The notes: generated from the letters alone by a model not told the origin. A DNA stretch of 64,000 nucleotides from a candidate division WWE3 bacterium RIFCSPHIGHO2_01_FULL_40_23 (GCA_001772615.1 MEUZ01000003.1:248001-312000); one strand, 5' to 3'; counted from the stretch's first letter, positions 36,301 to 44,928 are shown. Made by a program: numbers and translations.

Positions 36301-37766
36301 GTTAGCCAAAGTCTCGTTGTGCCCTCCTTTTCGATGGCGCCGTAGGTATAACCTACTGAACCATCTCCGTCCAGTACAGTCTGTTCAGAACCCATTGTCC
36401 AGCTTCCACCCCCGTTATACGTGAATTTCCTATAATTGACGTCCAATGTTGTGCTCGCTCCTGTTGCTATCTGGGAATAAACTGTATACATGTTATCCGA
36501 ACTATCTACAACAACCGAGGCATAAAAAAGGTTTGTGGTATCGGATGACAGTTGATCCTGACAACTCCATGTCGCACCGTCATCTGTAGAAATAAACCAA
36601 AGAAGGCCTGACTTAGGTGAACCTCCACAGGTAGCACTTTCTGTACCCACTTGAATAAAAGCATGCAAGTTCCCATTGGTCGTTATTGCAACATGCCTCA
36701 TATGAGACGGTTGTGTCGCAGCCGTTGTGGAGGAAGTATTTATAATTACAGTAGGATCAATAACAACCGGATAAGAGGCTTCTTTTAGAAAAGAGGAGTC
36801 AACATTAATATAAAAGGTTCTATTGTCATCTCGTATCGCAAGTGAAATTTTACCTTCCTTCCCATCCGAATCAAGGAAAGTAAGTTTAGGAACTGTAAAT
36901 ACTTTCTCGGAAGTTTTGGGATCAAGAAAATACACTTCCCTTTGATCCTCATCATTAACAAGCTTAAGCCTATCTGATGACATATCAAATGGAATTCTTA
37001 TCGTATCGGGAAGCTTTTTTAACTCTTCTTCGGAGGGCTTTTCATCAAAAATGATATCTTCTTTTATCTCGCCTTGTGAAACACTAAACCTGACTGTAGC
37101 TGGAATCCCTTTAATTTTTACGGGATAGCTTAAGGAATTTCCTTCAAGCTTTGGTGTTACACCTTCAATCTTCCTAAACCAGAATCCAAGTTTATACCCT
37201 TTACTCCTGTCAACTAAATTAAACCCTATTTTCTTGCCTTCTTTCTGGGAAAACTTTACGTAGACATCATTGCAAGTGCTTGAATATAAATATTTCTCTT
37301 TCTCATCCTTTGAGTGATCCTTAATACTTGAAAAGCAGTCTTCGGATGAAGCAAGAGAGATAACTCCTCCGCCATCTATGTCTTCATCCCCAAGAACAGA
37401 CCCGTTATAATCAAAAGGATCAGCCTCAAGACTTGATTCGGAAATATCTTCGTCTATAAGTATTTCCTTAAGAGCGGGAGGAATATCAACCTTTCCGTCA
37501 TACACAGGATCAGATAAAGCCTCCTCAATAACCTTAGAAACATCTTCCGAAACAGAGGAGGATTCACTTGACTCTAAAACATCAGCTTCGGGACTTGATT
37601 CATTTACAACATCAGAAGTAGGCAATGGTGAAGGTGAGGCCATATTTTCTTCTTCGGAAAAAACCTTCTGTGCGGACAAAAGACTAAATAAAAGAACAAA
37701 CCCTGCAAAAAAAGAAAGGGCTTTAACAGAAACTCGCGACAGGAAGCGATAATACCTTTTAGACAA
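30312..37766 (-). CDS. giant cell-surface protein A (2484 aa), propeller-like head on shared base
   Basis: A signal peptide (about residues 13-36) and an acidic Ser/Glu-rich linker are followed by a head (about 340-1310). It contains two ~550-residue repeats, each with a sialidase-type Asp box (STDDGATWSC, STDSGSTWTC), so a beta-propeller-like fold is likely. Ig/FN3 domains follow, then a base (about 1655-2484) shared with the next giant gene: two Ig-like domains, a Pro-rich linker, a Val/Ile-rich helical stretch, FN3 (NTNHHATSKVNYG), a membrane segment with KKKRHPWG behind it, a carboxypeptidase-regulatory-like domain, a membrane hairpin and a second such domain. The start is TTG at 37766. 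Probable role: adhesion or glycan binding, as inference. No sortase signal is present. Confidence 0.85.
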   Translation of the reverse strand: MSKRYYRFLSRVSVKALSFFAGFVLLFSLLSAQKVFSEEENMASPSPLPTSDVVNESSPEADVLESSESSSVSEDVSKVIEEALSDPVYDGKVDIPPALKEILIDEDISESSLEADPFDYNGSVLGDEDIDGGGVISLASSEDCFSSIKDHSKDEKEKYLYSSTCNDVYVKFSQKEGKKIGFNLVDRSKGYKLGFWFRKIEGVTPKLEGNSLSYPVKIKGIPATVRFSVSQGEIKEDIIFDEKPSEEELKKLPDTIRIPFDMSSDRLKLVNDEDQREVYFLDPKTSEKVFTVPKLTFLDSDGKEGKISLAIRDDNRTFYINVDSSFLKEASYPVVIDPTVIINTSSTTAATQPSHMRHVAITTNGNLHAFIQVGTESATCGGSPKSGLLWFISTDDGATWSCQDQLSSDTTNLFYASVVVDSSDNMYTVYSQIATGASTTLDVNYRKFTYNGGGSWTMGSEQTVLDGDGSVGYTYGAIEKEGTTRLWLTARYFDGTNYQTPVYYSNNQGTAPTWSQAISAIDTAGTASSYHYGAPARFGSKVGVLYTTNSGILCFRYRDDTVSVSTWSVTLDADPDNCFSSAGAAFSYVGTTEGYLHMASGSGFAMFNGTQWNDFESVRDTSTETSNTTSIGVATDGTNAWAVYLDTTSLLSGLSGGRKIVYRLGRPIWNYDPNPAGSFDLTKTELVSYHGTFDKYFRYNGAAYTDDTTDAGDNGTGDVTMPAGATHIAYYGKSEKFDGISWDLSTNGSASTVYAWEYWNGSTWASLSFTASSNTVFQGDGWAAFTSPSDWATTDVNGSTQYWIRARVTSFSSPTPVGSQMTSIPQINNLSITPNPVSNKIYVIWTENAGSPMRVRTASFTVTPETSTPASVADISPTVVAITQGDIDTTGVQAGRTMVKTSDGTLHLFVNTEDNNFGYFPVSILCNGSYVTGLLWFNSTDSGSTWTCRGQIGTYQAFNNQKSVSAVVDSNDNIYIAYSTHLASSGASTKDVFYRKFTKGVGATWTMESEQTVLDSASAADEYTDAVISVQGTTRLWIAARHWNDGAAAADVEVYYSDGLGTAPSWFTSIDPLNTPGTFQTSRLLMTRFGTDKIAVVYREGTDYKMKYRSDSDGLTTWGSATTAVTSIGSGELPRASLVGLDSGYLLLLYGGTGEDHQSMFTAFNGSSWLTPFELYPSSTSAPEVTQASYHDAIITSDGTNAYVIAGDLSGLTDTIMVTGRISYKKGVPPFASTDFDTSPTYIVSRYGAFDKVWSYVSGAYSNETTDASNSTLTDVQLVTGVGDAVYFGDTDKYDTVNVDISTDGVAGRVVWEYYNGISWVPLVHFSEYYNTIFNDSPWQYFTFPPPTNWATTAVNGEGTSYYYIRARAITAYSTTPVASQAVNYMFYHIPAAPEKFTSGVMNVVWVESQAIDYGYANIRYSGVNVGGNNPPDTPTNLGPSSFVNGEYSADNTPTLTFTLSDPDASDTVQYRIQIDDTSDFASPIVDYTSVLAAQGGATFTVGQAAGSGTYTTGSAGQTLSDTSFYWRVKAIDNSAAESAYATANSGSIAFIVDTTAPTVPGTPTTSSEETDTTPTFTWTASTDSGSGLASTPYTVQWCDNSSFTGCESNTDTSTATSYTFTTDLSTQTLYFRVKAEDAVGNESAYSSAGSISITNLSDDTTDPRSLKLISPPHKSYIAIERPWFVFRPARDNGGTGIDSYTLNVDNGDSGDFEISGIPPNGTKDKKTQKYIAKFSGFNTDDPSDDRISVQTLSGNAWGKTHNDGKLKEGKRVWSVKAIDKAGNTISRSFTVFADFTGPNSEVQKINDTSVSSSGNYEVTDSTPTFYGRVTDPLRGDKDVNRVASGPDEVELRFERKNSFGSYQTYSINTINFTDMFFSSDGSKVTDNSLNASDKYANFSYTFPSELSVGDYRLLVTGTDRVGNEGPSKTYSFSIVEPPPPPPPPLEPSPTPAPIVEVPPPEESIVDEIVDVITDVVSDTISVVEDAAVTVVETIIEVLNNTTPEVIIDIITELLEPIQPIIDQIINNIVVTTEVWLSTEPTVISNVRVVEIGEDYAIIAWNTNHHATSKVNYGETLSYGDDSSSGEKVLSHRIRIDGLEPGTTYYFEVMSQNKNYVYDAWHQFSTTTDGVLVREMLPSELELSAARKLVRTIRLSVAENPFVKNTAELAKIAARYRGTTLITLGASMIAIASSALIPVSGVYLPALSKIPVWNLPAVLVGMIKKKRHPWGIVYDSITKEPLDPVVVTLEGGKGERIQTVSDIYGRYEFIVEEGSYAIEADKSNYDFPSRVLTGKLMDEVYENLYLGGPFSVSREEKIVYNIPMDNITKDWNQEEKRRRNIEATSKTAYKASTFVFYTSFIISFIIFLVSQTLQNLIVISIFVLMMVYRRARSKAKPWGVVLDNRGTPVKGALVKLINVDIPRLSIPPVVTKEGGRYNFLVDKATYKLVVSIKQPDSTYKDIYESKNITISKKYGQVNENVALP

Positions 37767-37798
37767 TACAACAGATCGGATGTAAATCCGCCTTTTAC

Positions 37799-37824
37799 AA
37801 AATAAAAACTGTTATTTACAGTTT
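37799..37824 (-). terminator. hairpin terminator between the giant genes
   Basis: On the minus strand AAACTG pairs with CAGTTT across a seven-base loop and is followed by TTTATTTT. It lies 17-42 nt past the stop of giant gene B and before giant gene A, so A probably has its own transcript. A second small hairpin (CGGAT/ATCCG, 37777-37790) lies in the leader of A. Confidence 0.6.
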
Positions 37825-37840
37825 AATGTTCTGCCACAAG

Positions 37841-40800
37841 CTAGTCAAACTTAGGGAGTATTATATCCTCATTAACCTGCCCGTATTTACGTGTCATTGA
37901 GATAGGTCTTGATTTGTAAAGTTCCTGGTAAGTACCATCATCTCGTTTTAAAGATACAGTTATCTGGTAAATACCCTTATCTACCAGGAAGTTGTATCTA
38001 CCGAGTATGTTTGTAACTATAGGTGGAAGCTTTAACTTAGGTATCTGTATGTTAATAAGTCTCACAACCGCATTACTTACTGGCTTTCCATCCTTCCTTG
38101 CTACAATCCCCCATGGTTTTATCTTTATCCTTATCCTTCTAAAGATTGTGATTCCCCCAAAAAGAACTATAACCGAAAGATTAGGAAGGTTAGGGTACAT
38201 AAGATATATTAAAAGGCTTATCAAAAAACCAAGCTTGTATGTCAAGGAGGTAACCTTATACAACATTCTTGATGTTCCTGCTATTTTTAATCTTCTCTTT
38301 TCCTCCTCATTCCAGTCTTTACTTATATTATCCATAGGTATATTAAAGTTCACCTTTTCATGAGACATAAGCACAAATGATTCACCAAGGTATATGTCCT
38401 CATAAACTTCGTCAAACGATTTTTCACTAAGCACTTTTGAAGGAAAAACATAATTGGATTTTGCCACAGATATTGAGTAGGCTCCGGGTTCCACAATGAA
38501 CTCATACCTTCCGTAAATATCTGAAATACCCTGAACCTGCTGGCCTGTTTTAGTGTCTTTTAAGGTAATAACAGCAGGATCAAGCGGTTGTTTGGTCACG
38601 GAATCGTAAACAACGCCCCAAGGATGCCTTTTCTTTTTTAAGAGACCGAAAAGGGCATACGGTATATTGTAAATCGGTATTTTTGAGATTGCGGTAAGAT
38701 ATATTTGCGTGAAGTTGTAAACACTAGGCAGGTTAAGAAGTGTTACGGAAGTAGCAAGGGTTAAGGCCGATGCCCATCTTTTTGCAAATGCATCGTCTAT
38801 TGCGGTTACGGCTCTACCAAAAAGAGGAATCTTTTTTAGGGAATCCACTGATCTTTTTATGAGTGTGGGTTTTCTTAGCTCTTCCTTGGTTTCTGGGACT
38901 AATGCAAATAGCTCACTTCCCGAAGTAGTTGTTTCAAACTCATGCCTTGCGTCAAACACATAGTTTTTATTCTGGCTCATTACCTCATAGTAGTAAATGG
39001 TTCCCGGCTTTAATCCTGTTATCTTAAGTTTATGTTCAGTTGTCTTTTCTTTTGAATAAACATCCGACCCGTAGTCGTAGCTTAATCCGTAGTTTACCTT
39101 GCTTGTGGCATGATGATTTGTTTTCCAGTAAATAACAGCGTAGTCCGTACCTACTTCTATTACCTTTACATCACTGATTATGGTGGGATCCCTGTCAAAC
39201 CACACCTCGGCGGTAATGACTATGTTTTCAACAAGTTGGTCTATTACAGGCTGTATGGGACTTAAAAGATTTCCCGCAAACTCAATTAGTTCGGCAGGAA
39301 GTAAAGAAATAGCATCAGCTAAACCATCGGCTACGGTAGTTACAACGGTTGTTACGGTATCTACGGTATCCCAATATAAATCGGTAACTGCATCTACCAC
39401 GTCTTCAATGATGGGAGTAATGGGTTCAATTATGGAAGGGGGGGGAGTTTCGGATGGTGTCACTGTTGGTGTGACGGTTTCTGAAGGAATTGGAGTTGGG
39501 GTAGGTGTTGGGGTAGGAACGGGCGGGGGTTCCGAGATGGTAAGGTTAAATGTCTTTGACTCCCCTTCATTATCAAGTTCGTCCTTTCCGGATAGAGTTA
39601 TTCTGTAATCACCATAGGGCATATCTTCATTTACCCTGTAAGAAAAATCCGAATATTTATCCGATGTGTTCTTGGTGTTATCCGTTACCTCTGATCCATC
39701 AGAGGAAAAGAAGGTATCGGAGATGTTGATGTTTGAGATAAGGAATGTTGAATAGGTTCCAAGAGCCCCCTTCTTTTCTATTGTCAGTTTAACTTCTTTA
39801 GGGCCGACGGCTACCTCATTCTGCTCGCTGTCCCCATTTAGCGGATCAGTTATCTTTCCGTAAAAGGTTGGCCTTTGGCTTGTTATGTCAAAGGAGCTTC
39901 CAGACGCGTTAGAGCTATCTACTCTATTTAGATTTACCGTTGGGCCCGTGAGATCAACAAAGACTGTTGATGATTCAGTTCTATCGTTATCCGCATCATC
40001 TATAGCCTTGACAGTCCATCTTCTTTTACCTTCTTTAAGCTTTCCGTCATTTCCCGATCCCCATGATCCTGATGATTTGGTATAAAGGGATATCTTATCA
40101 TCAGAGTCGGAGGAAGTATTAAAACCGCTGTAGGAAATTACATAGCTTGACGTCTTTTTATCTTTTGTTCCGCTAGGCTTGATGTTTTCTATCTTAAAGT
40201 CACCGCTTGCTCCGTTATCTACACTAAAGGTATAACTGTCAAGACCGTCATCATCTATAGCACCTTCCCATTTAAAGGTTGGTCTTTGATCATTGATGTA
40301 AGACTTATCATCAGGAAGGATGAGATCAAAAGATTCAGGGTCTGTAGTATCATCAGAAGTAGCCGGGCCTGTTATCAGTTTTGAGATAGTTGCGGCAAAG
40401 GCTTCATTTCCAAAGTTATCTATAGCCCATATTCTAAAGTAGTATGTGCTGCCGGTTGTTAAGCCGGTTATTATGGTGGAGGTAGCTGAAACATTGGTTA
40501 AGTCTGTATCATCGCTGTTATCCCATTCTGAAGCCGTTCCACTCCTTGCTTCTACATCAGTCTGATTTGTTCCATACCATATTTCATAATGGTTAAAGTT
40601 AGCTTCCGTTGCTCCTGCCCAGGTGAGAGGAGCCGTAGTGGATGTGGAAGTAGCTGTTAAGCCGCTAAGTCCGGATGGATCAAGATTATCAACCTCAAAG
40701 GAAGAGGAGGTAGCCACCGAGCCATCTTCCGAGAAATCACTTGGAGTTACCCTAACTCTGATATCCGTCTGGTTGGTGTCATCTAAAGATCCGTTACCAT

Positions 40801-43800
40801 TTGATGATGATTTGGTATCCCATACTACGGTTAAGGTAATACTCCCCGTGGATGTGTCTATGGGATTGGACTGACCTACCTGGTAAGTGTCGGAGTCACT
40901 AAGGCTAACTGATCCTCCCGAAGGAGTAGCGGATACTAGATCCAAATCATACCAGCTTGTCCCTGCATCATCCGAGTATTCAACCTTAAGTCTTGTATCC
41001 TGGCTATCAGTTTCTGAAACCGTAGTAGAGAATGTAATGTATCCTGTTCCATCAGTGGCTTGAGATATGGACGTGGGAGCTGTTGCCGAGGGTGCATTAA
41101 AGTCCCATCCTGTGTTATTTAAAGAGTTGGTGATATTAAACCCCGAAGTTTCAATAAAAGTAGAATTGACATTGTAGTTATCTTTTACATCAAGGTAAGA
41201 TATTGTTCTTGTTCCTTGAGGGTCTATCTGGGCTTGAGTGTCAGTTATGGAAGACCTTAGAGACAATAGGTTACCTAAAGTACCTGATAGATTCATAGTA
41301 CCTGTAATAGTCTGGGCTACACTTGCAGGAAAGGTTAAGGTTCTAGCGGGTGTAGTTATGTTTTTAGTAAGGTTAGTAAAGATTGTAGTGCCTGAAATAC
41401 TTTGGTCTCCCCCATCAAGCACTACACTACCGCTTCTTGGTGTAAAAGTATCCGAGTTGCTCCAGTCCCCTCCTACATTTATCTGGTTACTGACTCCGGA
41501 TTTAGTGTCAAGTGTTCCCCCCGTTATGGTTAAATCGTCATCTACATCTAAAGGATCCTGAAGTTCAAGAGTTAAAGATCCACCCCCATCATTAATAGTA
41601 AGATCATTAAAGGAATCCCCACCGGATGTTAACGTTTTGGTTCCGCTCGTCCCGTTAAAGTTAACCAAGCCCGAGTTATGGGTAAAGTTTGCAGAGTTGG
41701 TGAAGTTTCCTCCGATGTTTAAAGTTGTGGGAGAGACAAAAGTCCCACCGGAAACCGTAACGTTATCTGTTACTGTTCTGGAGGAAATAGCCATTGTAGT
41801 AAAACCTGCGGACAAAGCGTTCATTTCATTCTGGGTTAAGGCTCTGGTGTACACTCTTACTTCGTCTATTTGGCCGTCATAGTCATTTCCAGATTTATCC
41901 TCATCTATTCCTATCGAACTTCTCTGGCTGGCTGTGTTTGAAGTGGATGTTGCGGTAAAAGTTATCGTGCCCGTAGCGGATTGAGAGACACTGTTAAGAT
42001 ACATGGTAACGGTATCGTTGGTATAGTCTATAGTGCAAACAACGTGATACCAAAGACCGGTAATAAGATTGGTAGCAGAGGTAGTTTTGGTTTGAACTGC
42101 TTCAGTATCACCGGCGGAACCAAAGCACTGCAGTTCATCACCGCTTGTCGCAAATCCCGCGCGGGTATCGGCGGTGCTATCCCCTGTAGATAAGCCAAAG
42201 ATCTGATCAACCCCGGAATTGGAGTCTTTTCTTATCCAGGCGGCCATGGTAAAGACACTAATATTTTGAGCGAGATTTAAGCTATCACCCATGTTGAGGT
42301 AATCTCCAGCTCCATCAAAGTCCATGGCAAAAGGGTTGGTGTCTTCTATGTCAGGGGCAGTTGCCGTAAAAACAGCGTTGGTCGGTGTAGCGGTATTATT
42401 GTTGGTAGATGAATCTTCCACTGTTCCACTCCCTTCATTCATTTTCCAGTACCCAACTTCGGAGCTAGTTAAAGTGTCCGACGTAGGTGCGTCAAGCGTG
42501 TCAGAGGCATCAGTGAATAACACAGTGAGATTTTTGTAGGGCCAATCCCTGATTGGGAATGATTCAGCCGATCCGTCTCCATCTCCTTTATATGTAACAG
42601 TGGTGCCTGTGTTGAGGGTAGGCGTTTCTATGGGATCTGAACCGACTAGTCTTAGAGTCCCCCCGTCTTCCACGGTAAAAGTTGAGCCGCAGTCAAAGGA
42701 ATAGCCATTGGTGTCAAAAATGCCCTCAACAACGGTGCAGGTCTGGCTACTGGTTCTAAAGCCGGAGATAAGAGATGCGGCGTTGGAGCCCGTTTTATTA
42801 ATCCTTAGAACTGAGGAGAAAGTACCACCAGTCATGCTAAGTGTTTGAGCGGCCGATCCCGTGAGGTCAATGGTTAGGTTCGCCCCTCCAAAAGTCCCTC
42901 CTGTCTGCGAAAAATTGCCGGTGACTGTAAAGGAAACTGCGGACGCGGGGTTTAAAATAAGTGTGCCTATTACGGTTAAGTCACCCATGGCGCAACTATC
43001 GTTTAATGCAAGGTCATCCGATCCACCCTTGTTTATAGTCATAGAATCCCAGGTAACTGTGCCGCACGTTAAAGTGTCATCGCCGAGGGATGAATTTAAA
43101 GTTAAATCTATGCCGTCGGGAAGCACATTTCCGCTGTTATTAATGCTGTCAGTCACACTTAAGGTGGTAATACTGGGGAATGTACCCCCGTTAAGAGTCA
43201 GATTACCGGTGAGTGTAATGGTGGTGCCTGTCATGATAAGTTCCGCACCAACGTTTGAGGTGTAGCTTCCGGTTGATGTCCAGTTCCCGGTGATGTTAAT
43301 AGTGCCGTTGTTAGTTATGGCTCCTGAAGTTGAGGGATTGGTACCGGCTATGGGTATTATGCAACTACTAGTAAATGTAATACCATGCGTTGAAGCCTTA
43401 CTCAAGGTTACGGAATTCCAGGTAACTGTTCCGCACGTTAAAGTGTCATCGCCGAGAGAATCAGTTAATGTCAAATCTATGCCGTTAGGGAGCAAATTTG
43501 TTGCGTTATAAAGGTCGCCGGCCACGCTTAAAGTGGTGATGCCTGCAGGGAAAGTGCCCCCGTTAAGAATTAAAGTCCCGGCGGTAATGGATGTACCTGT
43601 CACTGTCAGGAACGACCCAGCGTTTTGTGTGTAGGGTCCGCTGTGAGTCCAGTTACCAGTTATGTTAATGGTGCCGTTGTTTTTTAGAACCGCTGTTGTG
43701 GTTGGATTAGTGCCGGCTATGGGAAGTACGCAGCTGCTACCTATGTTCATGTCGTATTGTAAACCCTTGGATATAGTTACGGAATTCCAGGTAACTGTTC

Positions 43801-44785
43801 CGCAAGTCAAAGTATCATCACCGGAAGTATTGGTTAATGTTAAATCTATGCCATTGGGAAGCACATTGCCGGTGTTATTCAGGCTGTCACCTACGCTTAA
43901 AGTGGTGACACCTGCGGGGAAAGTACCTCCGTTAAGGGTGATTACTCCCCCCGTGAATGTAACAGAAGTACCTGTCATAATAAGGAACGCCCCTGTGTTT
44001 GATATATAACCCCCGTTGTGAGTCCAGTTACCAGTTATGTCAATAGTGCCGTTGTTTGTGATAGCTGCGGTGGTAGACGGATCTGTGCCTGCTATGGGGA
44101 ATGTGCAGTTGCTTGAGATTGTGACAGAGTTTGAGGAGGAACCTTTACTGATATTTATGGCATTAAATGTGACTGAATTGCAGGAATAAACGGAGGTGGT
44201 AGTGCCATCAAAAGTTATTGTTCCACCGCCAGCGCTAAATACGGGGGAACCCGAGATGGTCAGGGAGGAGGAAATAGTCATTGTTTCGGAAGTGGCGGTA
44301 AAAGTTCCTGCAGATAGTGTGAAGGCTCCATTCAGGTCAATTGTTTGGGAGGTACTGTCAAAAGTACCGGCCGCCTGATCAAAGTTACTGGAACCGATTG
44401 CTAAACCCGTGTTTGCGGTAATGATACCCGTGTATCCGGAATTAATATCAATGCCTGCTACTGAACCCGCAAAGCCTGAATCAATGTTGGAGTTTTTGGT
44501 TGATGTTGAACTAAAAGTCGCGATGTCTGATGACCCGGGTTGCGTATCATCTGACCAGTTAGCATCACATGACCACTTTTCCCCGTCTCCCACACCTCCC
44601 CCGCATGTACCATCTGTTCCCTCCCCATCCCAGGTTCTTACTACTGCGTAAGATTTCCCGGAATACAAAAGAAGTAAGAATATAAAAATACACAGAGCTG
44701 CAAAAAACCTTAAGCAGACGTTTACAAAATTAATTTTTGCAAAAGCAAAAACACCGAAACTTAATCCGCGGTTAGAAAATTTCAT
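37841..44785 (-). CDS. giant cell-surface protein B (2314 aa), repeat and LamG head on shared base
   Basis: A signal sequence (about residues 20-48) leads into a Thr/Ser/Gly-rich beta-solenoid-like head made of ~123-residue repeats with NNGTINITGNWT and LTCGTVTWNSVTI motifs (about 200-620). A LamG/concanavalin-like domain follows (about 780-1010, GYWKMNEGSGTVEDSS, DFDGAGDYLNMGD, GQIDEVRVYTRALT), then further filamentous strands and FN3-like domains (about 1190-1460). From about 1473 the base matches giant protein A domain for domain, ending KYGQVNEDIILP against KYGQVNENVALP. The ATG at 44785 follows a -10 box by 10 nt. The head suggests polysaccharide or surface binding. The two proteins arose by duplication of the base and replacement of the head. 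Confidence 0.87.
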   Translation of the reverse strand: MKFSNRGLSFGVFAFAKINFVNVCLRFFAALCIFIFLLLLYSGKSYAVVRTWDGEGTDGTCGGGVGDGEKWSCDANWSDDTQPGSSDIATFSSTSTKNSNIDSGFAGSVAGIDINSGYTGIITANTGLAIGSSNFDQAAGTFDSTSQTIDLNGAFTLSAGTFTATSETMTISSSLTISGSPVFSAGGGTITFDGTTTSVYSCNSVTFNAINISKGSSSNSVTISSNCTFPIAGTDPSTTAAITNNGTIDITGNWTHNGGYISNTGAFLIMTGTSVTFTGGVITLNGGTFPAGVTTLSVGDSLNNTGNVLPNGIDLTLTNTSGDDTLTCGTVTWNSVTISKGLQYDMNIGSSCVLPIAGTNPTTTAVLKNNGTINITGNWTHSGPYTQNAGSFLTVTGTSITAGTLILNGGTFPAGITTLSVAGDLYNATNLLPNGIDLTLTDSLGDDTLTCGTVTWNSVTLSKASTHGITFTSSCIIPIAGTNPSTSGAITNNGTINITGNWTSTGSYTSNVGAELIMTGTTITLTGNLTLNGGTFPSITTLSVTDSINNSGNVLPDGIDLTLNSSLGDDTLTCGTVTWDSMTINKGGSDDLALNDSCAMGDLTVIGTLILNPASAVSFTVTGNFSQTGGTFGGANLTIDLTGSAAQTLSMTGGTFSSVLRINKTGSNAASLISGFRTSSQTCTVVEGIFDTNGYSFDCGSTFTVEDGGTLRLVGSDPIETPTLNTGTTVTYKGDGDGSAESFPIRDWPYKNLTVLFTDASDTLDAPTSDTLTSSEVGYWKMNEGSGTVEDSSTNNNTATPTNAVFTATAPDIEDTNPFAMDFDGAGDYLNMGDSLNLAQNISVFTMAAWIRKDSNSGVDQIFGLSTGDSTADTRAGFATSGDELQCFGSAGDTEAVQTKTTSATNLITGLWYHVVCTIDYTNDTVTMYLNSVSQSATGTITFTATSTSNTASQRSSIGIDEDKSGNDYDGQIDEVRVYTRALTQNEMNALSAGFTTMAISSRTVTDNVTVSGGTFVSPTTLNIGGNFTNSANFTHNSGLVNFNGTSGTKTLTSGGDSFNDLTINDGGGSLTLELQDPLDVDDDLTITGGTLDTKSGVSNQINVGGDWSNSDTFTPRSGSVVLDGGDQSISGTTIFTNLTKNITTPARTLTFPASVAQTITGTMNLSGTLGNLLSLRSSITDTQAQIDPQGTRTISYLDVKDNYNVNSTFIETSGFNITNSLNNTGWDFNAPSATAPTSISQATDGTGYITFSTTVSETDSQDTRLKVEYSDDAGTSWYDLDLVSATPSGGSVSLSDSDTYQVGQSNPIDTSTGSITLTVVWDTKSSSNGNGSLDDTNQTDIRVRVTPSDFSEDGSVATSSSFEVDNLDPSGLSGLTATSTSTTAPLTWAGATEANFNHYEIWYGTNQTDVEARSGTASEWDNSDDTDLTNVSATSTIITGLTTGSTYYFRIWAIDNFGNEAFAATISKLITGPATSDDTTDPESFDLILPDDKSYINDQRPTFKWEGAIDDDGLDSYTFSVDNGASGDFKIENIKPSGTKDKKTSSYVISYSGFNTSSDSDDKISLYTKSSGSWGSGNDGKLKEGKRRWTVKAIDDADNDRTESSTVFVDLTGPTVNLNRVDSSNASGSSFDITSQRPTFYGKITDPLNGDSEQNEVAVGPKEVKLTIEKKGALGTYSTFLISNINISDTFFSSDGSEVTDNTKNTSDKYSDFSYRVNEDMPYGDYRITLSGKDELDNEGESKTFNLTISEPPPVPTPTPTPTPIPSETVTPTVTPSETPPPSIIEPITPIIEDVVDAVTDLYWDTVDTVTTVVTTVADGLADAISLLPAELIEFAGNLLSPIQPVIDQLVENIVITAEVWFDRDPTIISDVKVIEVGTDYAVIYWKTNHHATSKVNYGLSYDYGSDVYSKEKTTEHKLKITGLKPGTIYYYEVMSQNKNYVFDARHEFETTTSGSELFALVPETKEELRKPTLIKRSVDSLKKIPLFGRAVTAIDDAFAKRWASALTLATSVTLLNLPSVYNFTQIYLTAISKIPIYNIPYALFGLLKKKRHPWGVVYDSVTKQPLDPAVITLKDTKTGQQVQGISDIYGRYEFIVEPGAYSISVAKSNYVFPSKVLSEKSFDEVYEDIYLGESFVLMSHEKVNFNIPMDNISKDWNEEEKRRLKIAGTSRMLYKVTSLTYKLGFLISLLIYLMYPNLPNLSVIVLFGGITIFRRIRIKIKPWGIVARKDGKPVSNAVVRLINIQIPKLKLPPIVTNILGRYNFLVDKGIYQITVSLKRDDGTYQELYKSRPISMTRKYGQVNEDIILPKFD
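43000..44150 (-). repeat. tandem ~370-bp coding repeats in giant gene B
   Basis: Anchor sequences recur at a period of about 366-376 nt: the segment encoding NNGTI(N/D)ITGNWT near 44047, 43671 and 43302, and the segment encoding LTCGTVTW near 43800, 43434 and 43066. At least three full units are present, with a diverged fourth upstream. Boundaries are approximate. Confidence 0.75.
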
Positions 44786-44795
44786 TTGTATTTAA

Positions 44796-44801
44796 ATTTT
44801 A
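44796..44801 (-). promoter_or_regulatory. -10 box TAAAAT for giant gene B
   Basis: TAAAAT on the minus strand ends 10 nt before the ATG at 44785, and no Shine-Dalgarno is present; a leaderless mRNA is predicted. Confidence 0.4.
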
Positions 44802-44833
44802 CATGTGGACGACGGACATTTCCACCTCTATGA

Positions 44834-44916
44834 TGTCATTCTGGTGAAAGCCCAGAATCTAGGATTATAGATCCCGGGTCAAGCCCGGGATGACATGAAG
44901 TCAGTTCAGGATGACA
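44834..44916. repeat. composite palindromic element, copy 5
   Basis: TGTCATTCTGG TGAAAGC CCAGAAT (stem 44838-44858) followed by ATCCCGGG/CCCGGGAT (44871-44891) and two ATGACA edges (44890s and 44911-44916). It lies between the giant gene promoter and the short tsaB gene. Confidence 0.8.
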
Positions 44917-44928
44917 AGCGATGCGGAT

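Noticed and set aside
30312..44785. LPXTG-type sortase anchoring of the giant proteins
   Set aside because: Neither C terminus has a sortase motif; both end in a soluble domain after a membrane hairpin.
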